From: Dirofilaria immitis
Lineage: Eukaryota > Nematoda > Chromadorea > Rhabditida > Onchocercidae
Direction of reading: 5' to 3'
Length of the DNA: 64,000 nucleotides
Assembly (NCBI GenBank): GCA_024305405.1
Contig: JAKNDB010000068.1
Span: 2,666,501 to 2,730,500 of the forward strand
Shown here: piece by piece, positions 49,001 through 55,890 of the stretch
How positions within the stretch are numbered: the first letter of the stretch is position 1
Layout: each line of letters opens with the position of its first letter
Program-made: the position numbers and the translations under genes
Notes under the pieces: generated by a model
Seen by the model: the letters and a program-made list of their open reading frames with translations, nothing else
What the model was told of the DNA's origin: nothing
Database searches by the model: none

Positions 49001-51056
49001 TTTTTGAAATAATCATAAAAATCATAATGTTTGTTAAAAGTTTATCATATAAAGAAGAAAGATTATTTTTAGAAAATTATTTGAATTGAATTTCTTCCGA
49101 ACAAATAGTTTCATAAAAATTTTTTAACAATTAATCGTATTTTTCTTAAATTTTTTTTTTTAATTTATTCTTACTTTATTTATATACTTAAATTAACATC
49201 CTTATAGCTAAATGAATAAATACATGCGATAATATTATGATCAATATTTTTAATTATTCAATTAATCATTTAAATTAAATCAATAAAATAAGCATATTGA
49301 TGTTAATTAATACTAATTAAATATTTAAGTAAATGAATTATTATCAATCTATCCTAGGCTTTTTTTCTTTTTTATAAATTAAATGATGAAGCAAATAAAA
49401 ATACGTATTAGAATAACATTAATTTTTTATTAATTAAAAAATTTAACAAACATGAATGGTTGAAAAAAACAAATTAAAATATTTATATTTCATAAAGAAT
49501 TCGTAAAAATGAAAAAGATTATTTGCAAAAATTACTTATCATTTATTTTATAACTTTCCATCATCTATTACTTTTATTATAAAACATTTTACCAAATAAT
49601 CTTTTCGAACTTTTTTTCCTTTCAAAGGTAATTTATCCTTTTAATAAAATATTGATACAATTATGCATAGATTAGTGAAACCTGAATTCAGGTGTTGTAG
49701 AATCTGCATAACGTGTTGTGGATACAGTTTCTTCGTATGTTGTTGATTCACTTCGATAACCTGATTCACCAGTTCGTTCACTTGCTTGTCTACTTTGATT
49801 TGTACCGTTTATAATATTCTCGTAATCACTGAGAAATTCTCGTAATGATCCTGATTTAGACCTGAAGAAAATGCTTATTTTTATAAGTTTCCCAAATATC
49901 AAAGTAATAGAAGATTTTTGGAATTCTTGTAAAATATCTGTTGAATTAAATAATTATTAATTTTTTCAGCATTAAGTTCGACTGAATCAAACATAAGCAT
50001 TTTCTTCCTCAATTTCCTATCAATTAAATGAAATAATATGTATATATGATTTATAACAACAAATAATATCGAAAAAATTTTACTCAAAAAATTTTAATTA
50101 TGTATAAAATAGGTTGAGTTCTTCATATAATATAAATTATACGCAAATTTCCTACTGAAATATTTATCTTTTACCATAACTAGCGATTTCTTCTGTATCT
50201 TATATCGTATATTATAAGTACCGTAATGTAAAATAGGATACATTTGCATAGAACTACAGTATTGATATATGCACGGATAACAAAAGTTTTTCGATCGATA
50301 TGAAATGGAAAACAATTATAATATTGAAGTTTGAATTATTTTTAAGTTTGCATATGTTTCAGATGCTAGAAAGTGATCAACTCAAAATTAATGATTTATG
50401 TATAGATATTAAAATTTGATAATTTAAAAATATTTATATATAAGCAGAATTGATATACTAATATAAATAAGATTTATAAAGAATGAATTTTATTGGAATA
50501 ATTTTGAGACGAGAAGTGAATATGATAATCATATTGATTGTTTATAGTATGAAATGATAATTTTTAAGAATATTTTTATCTTCAAAATTGCTGAAATTAT
50601 AATTTCTTAAAAGTACTTTCTATTTTAGAATTGTTGTTTAAGTTAAGGTAAAATATATTGTAAAAGTAAGGCATATATTTATTTTAAATTATTTTGCTAA
50701 TTTTAATTTCTTATATAAATAAATATGAAATATAAGCATTCATATATTTATGATTTAAACTTGAAGATTATATGAAAAAGTAGTAAATATTTATGGGATG
50801 AAGTTTGATAGAGAATTCATAAAACTTTTTACTTACTTACTAAAAGACACATTATGATTTGAGGAAATGATTTACCAGATATCGTCATCTGTAATACTAT
50901 CTTCGTCCTTATCATTTTCATCATTATCTTCAACATGAGCATTCGTTTCATCGATATCACTAATGTAGCTGAGGTTATCATTTTCGATTGAAATTGTAGA
51001 ATCATCCAAAAAGTATTAAATAATTGGTAGATTTCGGCTGATAATCGCAAAGCCAT
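21799..51056 (-). CDS. Unrecognised Ser/Thr-rich multi-exon gene (at least 13 exons)
   Basis: Whole-gene entry. Thirteen exons on the minus strand connect with matching splice phases: 50876-51056, 49682-49861, 47142-47294, 40054-40203, 36957-37148, 34712-34876, 33304-33378, 32695-32775, 31969-32375, 31651-31737, 31166-31257, 27023-27112 and 21799-21934. Together they encode about 660 residues, Ser/Thr/Pro- and Lys/Glu-rich, with few hydrophobic segments, no signal peptide and no membrane span, so probably an intracellular, largely disordered protein. I recognise no domain. At least four exons need one extra A/T in a homopolymer to stay open. The 5' exon is uncertain: either ATG at 51054-51056 is the start or the protein continues from the exons at 55.6-58.4 kb. 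The 3' exon either stops at 21806-21808 or, frame-corrected, ends at a GTAAGT donor in frame with IF exon 1. That makes this either an independent gene or the 5' part of a long IF isoform. Confidence 0.75.
23437..23537. repeat. (ATC)n trinucleotide tract
   Basis: About 100 bases of CAT/ATC repeats with CAGCAACAGCAGCAG interruptions. Open frames through it are poly-Met/Leu artefacts. Confidence 0.9.
23880..24110. repeat. Diverged repeat copies with TTACAGTATGATGAAATT core
   Basis: Copies at 23883-23900 and 23945-23962 and a weaker one near 24087-24107, each followed by TATTT and a T-rich tail. Same core as the cluster at 18.5-19.1 kb. Confidence 0.6.
24372..24680. repeat. 20-bp tandem repeat, about 15 copies
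   Basis: Unit CAATTCATCCTATCATTAAG. The central seven or so copies are identical and those at the edges are diverged, the usual pattern for unequal exchange. Confidence 0.95.
25246..25675. repeat. Long purine tract (AGG/GGA-rich), about 430 bp
   Basis: Almost pure A/G on the plus strand (GAGGAGGAAGAGGAGG and variants), a sharp G-rich island in an A+T-rich region. A minus-strand transcript would carry a C/U-only stretch within an intron. It can in principle form triplex or G-rich structures. Open frames are Arg/Glu/Lys repeats and are not called as genes. Confidence 0.93.
27023..27112 (-). CDS. Ser/Thr-rich gene exon 12
   Basis: 90 bases reading SSKERSDMITQPKTAQVSAT then IPAATSPSIK, ending phase 0 at donor GTATTA. 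The acceptor is ambiguous. TTATAG gives a phase-0 entry that conflicts with exon 11 (phase 2) unless an A is missing there. Using the AG two bases further on (start 27110) gives a phase-2 match with no change to the sequence. Confidence 0.78.
27113..31165. other. Intron, about 4 kb
   Basis: Mostly simple A+T-rich DNA. A coding-like patch on the plus strand at about 28050-28280 is described under findings. A diverged tandem repeat lies at 30009-30240 (TTACTTATTAATTGATA and AAATATGAACTGATAAAATG). No minus-strand exon seen. Confidence 0.55.
30009..30240. repeat. Diverged tandem repeat of about 65-110 bp
   Basis: Three related copies of TTAATTGATAAATATGAA(C/T) followed by TGATAAAATGAATG. Two also share ATTAAATTAGTATAAATCAA. 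Confidence 0.8.
31166..31257 (-). CDS. Ser/Thr-rich gene exon 11
   Basis: Acceptor TTTTTTAAG; EEKQRKSDEKHVLSTYDDTY then TYRTIWDGTK plus AG, donor GTAAAA. Enters phase 0 from exon 10, leaves phase 2 (or phase 0 if its A4 run lacks an A). The TWDGTK-like motif resembles ETWDTKR in exon 9, hinting at an internal repeat. Confidence 0.83.
31311..31645. repeat. 48-bp tandem repeat, about 7 copies, in an intron
   Basis: Unit built on TATTCGAAATTAAATTTTTA and TTTAATAAATTGATAC. The period is a multiple of three and is open on both strands, producing two overlapping repetitive frames, so neither is called as coding. It lies between exons 10 and 11 of the Ser/Thr-rich gene, directly against the exon 10 donor. 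Confidence 0.93.
31651..31737 (-). CDS. Ser/Thr-rich gene exon 10
   Basis: 87 bases, phase 0 to 0, 29 residues: QRENIHQHSPVWAIVKSTRH then DEDKKKEEE. Acceptor AAATTTTAG, donor GTTTGT. The Lys/Glu-rich end continues into EEKQRKSDEK of exon 11. Confidence 0.85.
31969..32375 (-). CDS. Ser/Thr-rich gene exon 9 (largest), with apparent one-base deletion
   Basis: 407 bases where 408 are expected. Acceptor TTTTTTTTAG, then FVQDSMPHRRQWTEETKTEV, a Pro-rich HFPPAPITPPK segment, MIRESWSSTEMRHHDIPAQS and KRDQDGKLHTSETWDTKRQS. Near the end an A5 run (T5 at 31995-31999 on +) breaks the frame. One more A gives STLEKTRELDEEIA and a perfect GTAAGT donor in phase 0, which then opens exon 10; without it exon 10 meets a stop. 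I recognise no known domain. The many Ser/Thr and Trp-Ser/Asp-Thr motifs suggest a disordered cytoplasmic protein. Confidence 0.88.
32376..32694. other. Intron, about 320 bp
   Basis: Simple intron with a (TTGA)n-like stretch near 32489-32505; nothing else seen. Confidence 0.6.
32695..32775 (-). CDS. Ser/Thr-rich gene exon 8
   Basis: 81 bases, phase 0 to 0, 27 residues: ITVYEYDSQKISRRTGEKPI then EHTLHEK. Acceptor AACTTTTAG, donor GTATGA. Confidence 0.86.
32776..33303. other. Intron, about 530 bp
   Basis: A+T-rich with poly-T and poly-A runs; no exon seen. Confidence 0.6.
33304..33378 (-). CDS. Ser/Thr-rich gene exon 7
   Basis: 75 bases, phase 0 to 0, 25 residues: KQDESYMDTSSSETKLISPI then HQTEE. 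Acceptor ATTTTTTAG, donor GTAAAT. Confidence 0.85.
33379..34711. other. Intron, about 1.3 kb
   Basis: Low-complexity A+T DNA with ATAAATAA clusters near 33.9-34.0 kb; nothing coding seen. Confidence 0.6.
34712..34876 (-). CDS. Ser/Thr-rich gene exon 6
   Basis: 165 bases, phase 0 to 0, 55 residues, from GGPKPKELPQLMPTAEFKTT through GAIYRKIDYEVIDDRKFGSE to SSSLQHGFER. Acceptor TGTATTTCAG, donor GTATGC. Less Ser-rich and more ordered-looking than the neighbours (YRKIDYEVIDD). A possible short linear binding motif, unidentified. Confidence 0.88.
34995..35335. repeat. 69-bp tandem repeat, about 5 copies
   Basis: Units share TAAATTCACAATTTCCATTT, TATCATTATCTGATATCATT and TCAATACATAAATAATA. Copies are almost identical. 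Confidence 0.95.
35578..35642. repeat. (CAA)n microsatellite with ATA interruptions
   Basis: ACAACAACAACAATAACAAC-type tract of about 65 bases. Confidence 0.9.
36139..36410. repeat. Degenerate tandem repeat of about 31 bp
   Basis: About eight diverged units of TCTAACTTGTCTTATTTGAT followed by CAGCAAAATTA-like sequence. Confidence 0.82.
36818..36888. other. Coding-like island in an intron (candidate microexon or antisense exon)
   Basis: About 70 bases clearly richer in G+C than the surroundings. Minus reading: TCTGGAGCAG acceptor, a 27-base phase-0 segment (36818-36844, VIRYLHYSP) and a GTAAAT donor, which would fit between exons 5 and 6 without shifting frame. Plus reading: TATTTACAG acceptor, then ENNEGIGSPAPEESSHKYYN, LC and TAA at 36886-36888. 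The plus reading is the more protein-like, but no upstream plus exon is certain. Confidence 0.4.
36957..37148 (-). CDS. Ser/Thr-rich gene exon 5
   Basis: 192 bases, phase 0 to 0, 64 residues, from PRVSPSPVSSLRSPNVPSIP through TETSTKSGTVSTLTQQFEMN to SINGNKWSPK. Acceptor TTTGTTAAG, perfect donor GTAAGT. Several Ser-Pro pairs suggest proline-directed phosphorylation (inference). Confidence 0.88.
38596..38630. repeat. Perfect inverted repeat, 15-bp arms, 5-base loop
   Basis: Arms TATAAGTTGAATTAT (38596-38610) and its complement at 38616-38630, loop ATGAA. Confidence 0.95.
39571..39610. repeat. Perfect inverted repeat, 16-bp arms, 8-base loop
   Basis: Arms TTATATTGTATAAAAA (39571-39586) and its complement (39595-39610), loop TTTAAAAG. 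Confidence 0.95.
40054..40203 (-). CDS. Ser/Thr-rich gene exon 4, with apparent one-base deletion
   Basis: 150 bases where 151 are expected. It enters with T completing an Arg codon (acceptor TGCTTAAG), then KTANRLGHVVQKKLKLNISS and STPIITPTTI, ending AKRKKFRRNK. The frame holds only if the A7 run (T7 at 40165-40171 on +) has eight bases; as written TAA follows. Donor GTAACG, or GTGAAT six bases on (end 40048), both phase 0. The basic end (KRKKFRR) could be a nuclear-localisation-like or membrane-binding patch. Confidence 0.75.
40420..40513. repeat. GAT/GCT trinucleotide tract
   Basis: ATGATGCTGATG-type repeat of about 95 bases. Three overlapping minus frames of His/Ile/Ser repeats run through it and are not called. 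Confidence 0.9.
41190..41450. repeat. Degenerate tandem repeat of about 60 bp
   Basis: About five diverged copies of TGATA(A/C)TTTATTGATTCTCG followed by AGAATAT and an AATCATAA-like segment. Confidence 0.8.
42350..42662. repeat. Direct duplication, about 157-bp period, 2 copies
   Basis: Both copies contain ATATATTATGTAAACATT, TTTTTGTATTATAAGTTAAT, CAGGTAGATTTTCCGTAATA and TTTCATCGTATCATAATAAT. Identity is high, with a handful of substitutions. Confidence 0.93.
43770..43845. repeat. GAA-rich tract with short acidic open frame
   Basis: A plus-strand ATG opens KNDEDEEVSEDEG and then poly-Glu to a TAG near 43853. The composition is explained by a GAA microsatellite; no splice or promoter evidence makes it a gene. 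Confidence 0.6.
44218..44241. repeat. (AAT)n microsatellite
   Basis: About eight AAT units. Confidence 0.9.
44505..44737 (+). pseudogene. Degenerate protein-like fragment, possibly of bacterial origin
   Basis: About 230 bases with a base composition richer in G+C than its surroundings. One plus frame reads DLLLVKSELIKYISVDSDQT and VTGNQ, two stops (TAA, TAG) close together, then HYRYSNIFIRPTIDKLYVEH, DKIKHEGYKTLEYLASIIDS and a late TGA. I do not recognise the protein. The opposite strand also has a 39-codon open stretch (GRPDKNIGVPVMLSLLIASD), so the coding strand is not certain. Filarial nematode genomes are known to carry nuclear fragments of Wolbachia DNA. That origin is a guess here, made from composition and disrupted reading only. 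Confidence 0.35.
44834..45208. repeat. Recent direct duplication, 189-bp period, 2 copies
   Basis: Copies begin with AACATTGCTCAAGTTTC at 44834 and 45023 and differ at only a few positions (for example AATCATTT/AATCGTTT and CTATGTAATG/CTATGCAATG). Confidence 0.95.
45606..45638. repeat. (CT)n microsatellite
   Basis: CTCT run with one TTTT interruption. Confidence 0.9.
46049..46104. repeat. (CT)n microsatellite
   Basis: Compound CT/CTC run of about 55 bases. Confidence 0.92.
47142..47294 (-). CDS. Ser/Thr-rich gene exon 3
   Basis: 153 bases. It enters with T completing a Ser codon (AG/T), then SPIRNTSYYNPSISIHLPTD and SAAITTETTITTTTAIKKSQ, ending LIQSLPTIPL plus CG. Acceptor GATTATTATAG, donor GTAGGA. 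Phase agreement with both neighbours supports it. The Thr-run is a low-complexity patch. Confidence 0.88.
47295..49681. other. Intron, about 2.4 kb
   Basis: No exon supported. Holds a short AATAAGAATAAATATGATAA duplication near 47635-47720 and the diverged array at 48090-48440. Confidence 0.6.
48090..48440. repeat. Diverged tandem repeat of about 105-110 bp, 4 copies
   Basis: Copies share the pattern (A)CAGTATCC-N-ATTTCCATAAGTATC-N-AAATCTTATGTA-like sequence (CAGTATCCGCAAACCTCTG, CAGTGTCTACGGGCTTTTG, CGGCATTTATAGGTTTTTAC). The open frames on both strands over this block are by-products of the repeat. Confidence 0.7.
49682..49861 (-). CDS. Ser/Thr-rich gene exon 2
   Basis: 180 bases. The first base completes a Trp codon (TG/G), then SKSGSLREFLSDYENIINGT, NQSRQASERTGESGYRSEST and TYEETVSTTRYADSTTPEF plus AG. 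Acceptor TTTCTTCAG, donor GTTTCA. FLSDYENIING looks like a short helix or linear motif in a disordered context; no family recognised. Confidence 0.9.
49862..50875. other. Intron, about 1 kb
   Basis: A+T-rich; nothing coding seen. Confidence 0.55.
50876..51056 (-). CDS. Ser/Thr-rich gene exon 1 (or internal exon), with apparent one-base deletion
   Basis: From ATG at 51054-51056: MALRLSAEIYQLFNTF, then a T5 run (A5 at 51008-51012 on +). One extra T there gives LDDSTISIENDNLSYISDID, ETNAHVEDNDENDKDEDSIT and DDDI plus TG at donor GTAAAT, which joins exon 2 as Trp. The segment is strongly acidic. The 5' border is uncertain. The sequence before ATG is purine-rich, not a good acceptor, so the ATG may be the true start from a local promoter. 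An acceptor GATTATCAG inside (exon start 51037) would instead make it internal. Confidence 0.7.
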
Positions 51057-52663
51057 TTCTTTTTTCTCTTTTTTACCCCTCTTATCACTGTTTCATTTTT
51101 ATCGTTATAGCGATAATAATTTAGTCAATAGATTATCAGCGTAAAATCTAACTGATTTGAAAGGAATAAATGAGACAAAAATTTTTAGTCGCTCAATAGC
51201 GGTTCAAATCAATAGATTGTTATGTACTTTTTGGAACAAACTTTTTTAAAAAAAAAGGAAATTTTCTCAGTGTAAAATTTAAATAGAATAAATTTCTGAA
51301 TGGCATTACGGTAGGATCGAAGAAAAAAAAATATGTCAAAGTAACAGTTCGAAAAATACAAAGATATCATTGATAGAGGAGCAGGCAATTTTTTTTCAAT
51401 ATTTTTCATTCTTATTTGTTTCGAATAAATAATATAAAATTGGATGGTTAAGATAAATTAGATGAAATATAAGATGATAATGATGATCATTATAGTGATT
51501 ATGATGATGATAATCAATGATCGATTATTAATGGCAAAAAAATAAAATTTTTTTCTTTTTATTCATTTCTTGATATCCACTACTTATAAAATCGTAATTA
51601 CGTTGAACTCTTTTTTTCCCTTAATTATTCCCTGAGAATATTTACATTTTTAAAGGCATAATTAATTTTTATATCGATAATTAATATTTCAAACATTTCA
51701 TTCCATCTTATTTGAAATTAAATTTTTACAAAACCAATCAATAATTATAATTAATTATGATTTTTTTTTATTGTATAGCATAAATTTGCTTATAAAAGCT
51801 ATTTTATTATAAGTTAATTGATTTTTAAATAATTATATAAATTTCATTGAATTTTATTATAGTTAATATATATATATATGTATGTATGTATTTATATTAT
51901 TAATCGATTTTGGTAAACGAAAAAAATTTATTATTTTAATTTCAATTATTAATTTCAAATATTAATTTCAATAATATCTTAAAATAGAATTATTTTTTGT
52001 TACAAAATTTTTGATAAATTTTCCGATACATTCATTTTCACATTTTCTAATTAAGTAATTTTTTTTCGTTTTATGAATTAAGCAAAAAAAAAAAATGGCG
52101 ATGGAAAAGTTCATTTTGCAATATTTAAAGATCGCTTTCAATATGTTAAAATGTAAAATAAAAATTCTTCACTTTTACCATTCATTAATCATTCGATGCT
52201 GTTGTATATTTGAAATCATTTATTTTAATGCTATCAAAGTTACTTAATAAAATTAATTTATCCAAAAAAAAATGGAAATGTTTGAAAAATTAGCTAAACA
52301 TTTTGAGATAATTCTAATTTAAATTTTAATACTAATTTAATTAATTTCAATTATTTTCGATGAAATATAAATTATTATAAAAATTAATATGCGATGATTA
52401 ATTAAAATAAATCAAATCGATTGTTCGATTCATTTTGATAATATCACTATTTTCTAATATCAAAAATCCTTGGAAATGATATAAGCTTAAATTATTTCAC
52501 TTATTATTATTTAATTATTTTTCTTTTTTTTTATTCTTTTGCTTATTTCTCTTTTCTTCTTTGCTCTACCAATAACTAAAGATAATCTGATAATCTTATC
52601 ATTCATCATGTACTGCTTTAATTATGAAGCAATTGCATTTACTACTTTCTCTCTTCCTTATTT

Positions 52664-52742
52664 TTATTGTTATTGTTGTTGGTGTTATTGTTGTTGTTTT
52701 GTTGTAGATGTTGTTGTTATTATTATTATTGTTGTTGTTGTT
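52664..52742. repeat. (GTT)n microsatellite
   Basis: TTGTTGTTGGTGTTATTGTT-type tract of about 80 bases. Confidence 0.9.
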
Positions 52743-54114
52743 TTCTTATTCTCTGTTTAAATTTCTATTTGTTTGTTATCATTTCAAGAGTTTAAAATAC
52801 GTATATGCCTACCTGGCTATTAATTATCAGATCAAATATTAAAAAGCGTAAAAACTATCAAGAGTTATTCTTATTTACCTGATATTTTCTCAAAAATATA
52901 TAAATATTTTGAAAATGTATATAAAGCATTTATAACTATATCACAGTTATCATTATCTGATAAAAGACAAATAATGAAAAAAAAAGCTCTCAAGCAATTT
53001 ATCCTAAGTTTCATTACAAACATTTCATAAATGATAAAATTATTGTTATTATGAAGTGCCATATGTACTTATGTACTTGTATTTGTAATTATAATTTTTA
53101 ATTATTAAATATATTATTTATAATTGTATTTTGATTATTGGATTTTAATTATTTATTAGAAAATATGAAATGCTAATTTATGAAGATGGAAAAAAGTTTC
53201 CTCCTAAACAATTTTGAATAGTTTATTTCGAAAATATATGAAGTAAATATTAAAATATGATACATTTAAAAAGAAAAAAAAGTTCTAAAATATCTAAAAA
53301 AAAAAAATTCGATAATTGAATTACACAAAGCAACAAATACTAAATAAGTAATTGAAATAGAAATAATTTTATTTTATATTAAAATAAAAAAACTTATAAA
53401 TAAAAGATAATTATAAATAACAATGAAGATTATACAACATATATATACATATATATATAATTGATGTAATATAATTTAATCAAAAATTAGCAAATAATCT
53501 AGATCAATGATATGATCATTATTTTCAATGAATGAATAATTTATAATTGTTTTTTTTCCATAACAAACAAATTAATTGCTCGTTGAAGATGAAATTTTGA
53601 TAAAAATAGAAAGAATTAATTTGAATTTATGAAAAATAATTTATCACTATCGAAATCATCTCAACAAATCTCGACTAATAACAACAATTATTAGTCATAA
53701 AATGTAATCAAAATAATTTCATTATTAATGGAATATAAGTTTAAAATTATATTATAATTTTTTTTTCGATGAAAAAGAATATGTGATATGATAAGCTAAC
53801 ATTTCATTTATATCAGCTAAACAAAATGTAAAATTCAATTCTCTTCCTTTCATTATTAAAACATATAGTAAATTATTGATAACTAATAAAATATGATAAT
53901 GATAATGATTATATGAAAATGAAAATTCTAAATGATAACAATTTAAGCGATATTTTTTATATTATTTGAATTATTTAAGTATATAAATACGTACAAATTT
54001 GAAATGATTATTTATCGAAATATCATTAAAAATTTGAGAATTAAATGATGAAAATGAAAATCAATTTATGATATAACTATAGAAATTTCAATTATTGATT
54101 GAATAAAAAGATGA

Positions 54115-54148
54115 AAGAGAGAGAGAGAGAGAGAGGAAGAGAGAGAGA
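54115..54148. repeat. (GA)n microsatellite
   Basis: GAGA run with a GGAA interruption. Confidence 0.9.
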
Positions 54149-54517
54149 TGGAGAATGGAAATAAACCAGAATTGGCTTAACTTAACCCATGCGATAAAAT
54201 AACAAATGATAAACATTTGTTAGTGAATAAACATAAGTTTATGCTTGATGAGGTAAATGTTTATATCTGTCCATGAATATATTTATTCCCTTTGATATTA
54301 CCAATAATTATAGATCATTATGATTATTATTATGATCGTTTATTGATTCTCTCTTCCAGTAAATCATCAAAAAAATGAAAATTTTTGGATAAAAATTTAA
54401 AAAAAATGCTTAAAAATTGAAAAATTACAATGTGCTAGCAATAATTTATTAAATATTTTACTCGAATAAATGATTAATATAAACAAATTAATGAATAAAA
54501 TAATGATAAAATGTTTA

Positions 54518-54800
54518 AAGAAATGAATAAGATAATTAAATATTATCATATCAATACAATCAAATATAATAATATTTTATTGTGTTGATATAAATTATTA
54601 TGATAAATTGATATTTAATATTTTATCGAAATTTAGGCATTATATTTTACTCGAATAAATGAGTAATAAGAAATGAATAAGATAATCAAATATTATCATA
54701 TCAATACAATCAAATATAATAATATTTTATTGTATTGATATAAATTAGTATGATAAATTGATATTTAATATTTTATCAAAATTTAGACATCATATTTTAT
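54518..54800. repeat. Direct duplication of about 150 bp containing a 13-bp hairpin
   Basis: Two copies of AGAAATGAATAAGATAAT(C/T)AAA and CATATCAATACAATCAAATA. Each has the arms ATATCAATACAAT and ATTGTATTGATAT (perfect in the second copy: 54698-54710 and 54729-54741). Confidence 0.92.
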
Positions 54801-54957
54801 TCGAACAATTTCTTTTTTTTCCACTAATTAAATTGTTTACTGTTATTTGCCAAAAATTAATTGTATTTACTTAACATAGATATATTTACCTAACATAATT
54901 TTCTGCGCCAGCATATATATATATATATTTGCATATATAATCGTGTAATTAAATAGT

Positions 54958-55400
54958 ATGTCTCATTTTGTTATTTTAATTATTATTATTATCATGCCAT
55001 TATTATTGTTATTATTATTATTATTATTATTGCTATTATTATTAATTATTACTATTATACATATTTATGTATTTGTACATGTAATAAATATGGTATGTTT
55101 CACTGTTATTTTAATTACTATTATTATCATTATTATTGCTGCTATTATTTATTATTATTGTTGTTATATTATTATTAATAATTATTATTCTTATTGTACA
55201 AATATACAGCATGTTTCATTTTTATTCAATTATTATCACTATTATTATTGTTATCATTATTATTATTATTATTACTTTTTCATGCTCAAATATGCATATT
55301 TATGTGTCTGCATCTATAATAAATGCAGTATGTTTCATCTTTATCACTATTATTATTATTATTTATTATCATTATTATCATTATTGTTACTATCACTGTT
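54958..55400. repeat. TTA/ATT-rich compound tandem repeat
   Basis: Three diverged copies of about 125 bases, each with a (TTA)n stretch, an ATATTTATGT/AAATATGCAT-like segment and TATGTTTCA(T/C)TTTTAT. Long open plus frames of Tyr/Ile/Leu repeats cover it; they are repeat artefacts. Confidence 0.85.
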
Positions 55401-55614
55401 GTTTTATGTTTGCACATATTTTTTTAGCAATTTTATAAAATTTAGATATTACATATATTTTGCATAAATGAATTATTCAATGTTATTTAGCATAGCGTAA
55501 TTAAATTTAAATTATATACTTATCACTTTATATCATTGATAAGAATTTTTATATATGTATAAATTTGATATTTAGTACTACTGATATGATTAATATTTTA
55601 TCAAAATTAATTTA

Positions 55615-55890
55615 TTATTTTTCATATTTAAAATTTAAAATCTGCTCAACCAGCCTTATTTCCGTCCGCTTTTCACCATCATTCACTACACTTCCATAAT
55701 TTTCATTAATCCGATATCTTATATGATCGCCACTGATAGGTGAAATCCATTCATCAGAATTTTCCATTCGTTTCCCGATATATCCCAATTGATGCTCTTC
55801 ACGATTTTCTCGATAATAATCATGTCGTTCTTTTCGATGTGATTGTTCATCGATTATAATAGGTTCACATTGTATTTTAATTGGTTTTTC
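55615..55890 (-). CDS. Four-exon gene, exon 4 (terminal as read)
   Basis: Acceptor ACTATCAG; EKPIKIQCEPIIIDEQSHRK, ERHDYYRENREEHQLGYIGK, RMENSDEWISPISGDHIRYR, INENYGSVVNDGEKRTEIRL, VEQILNFKYEK, stop at 55615-55617. The first 80 or so codons have clear coding character; the last few are A+T-rich. Confidence 0.78.
   Translation of the reverse strand, partial: EKPIKIQCEPIIIDEQSHRKERHDYYRENREEHQLGYIGKRMENSDEWISPISGDHIRYRINENYGSVVNDGEKRTEIRLVEQILNFKYEK

Larger units (their letters stand above)
51057..55614. other. Intergenic or intron, about 4.6 kb
   Basis: No exon supported. Contains (GTT)n at 52664-52742, (GA)n at 54115-54148, a duplicated 150-bp block at about 54518-54800 and a TTA-rich compound repeat at 54958-55400. 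Confidence 0.6.

Noticed and set aside
54958..55467. 169-codon plus-strand open frame, longest in the window
   Set aside because: Poly-Leu/Ile/Tyr from TTA repeats, with no coding composition.
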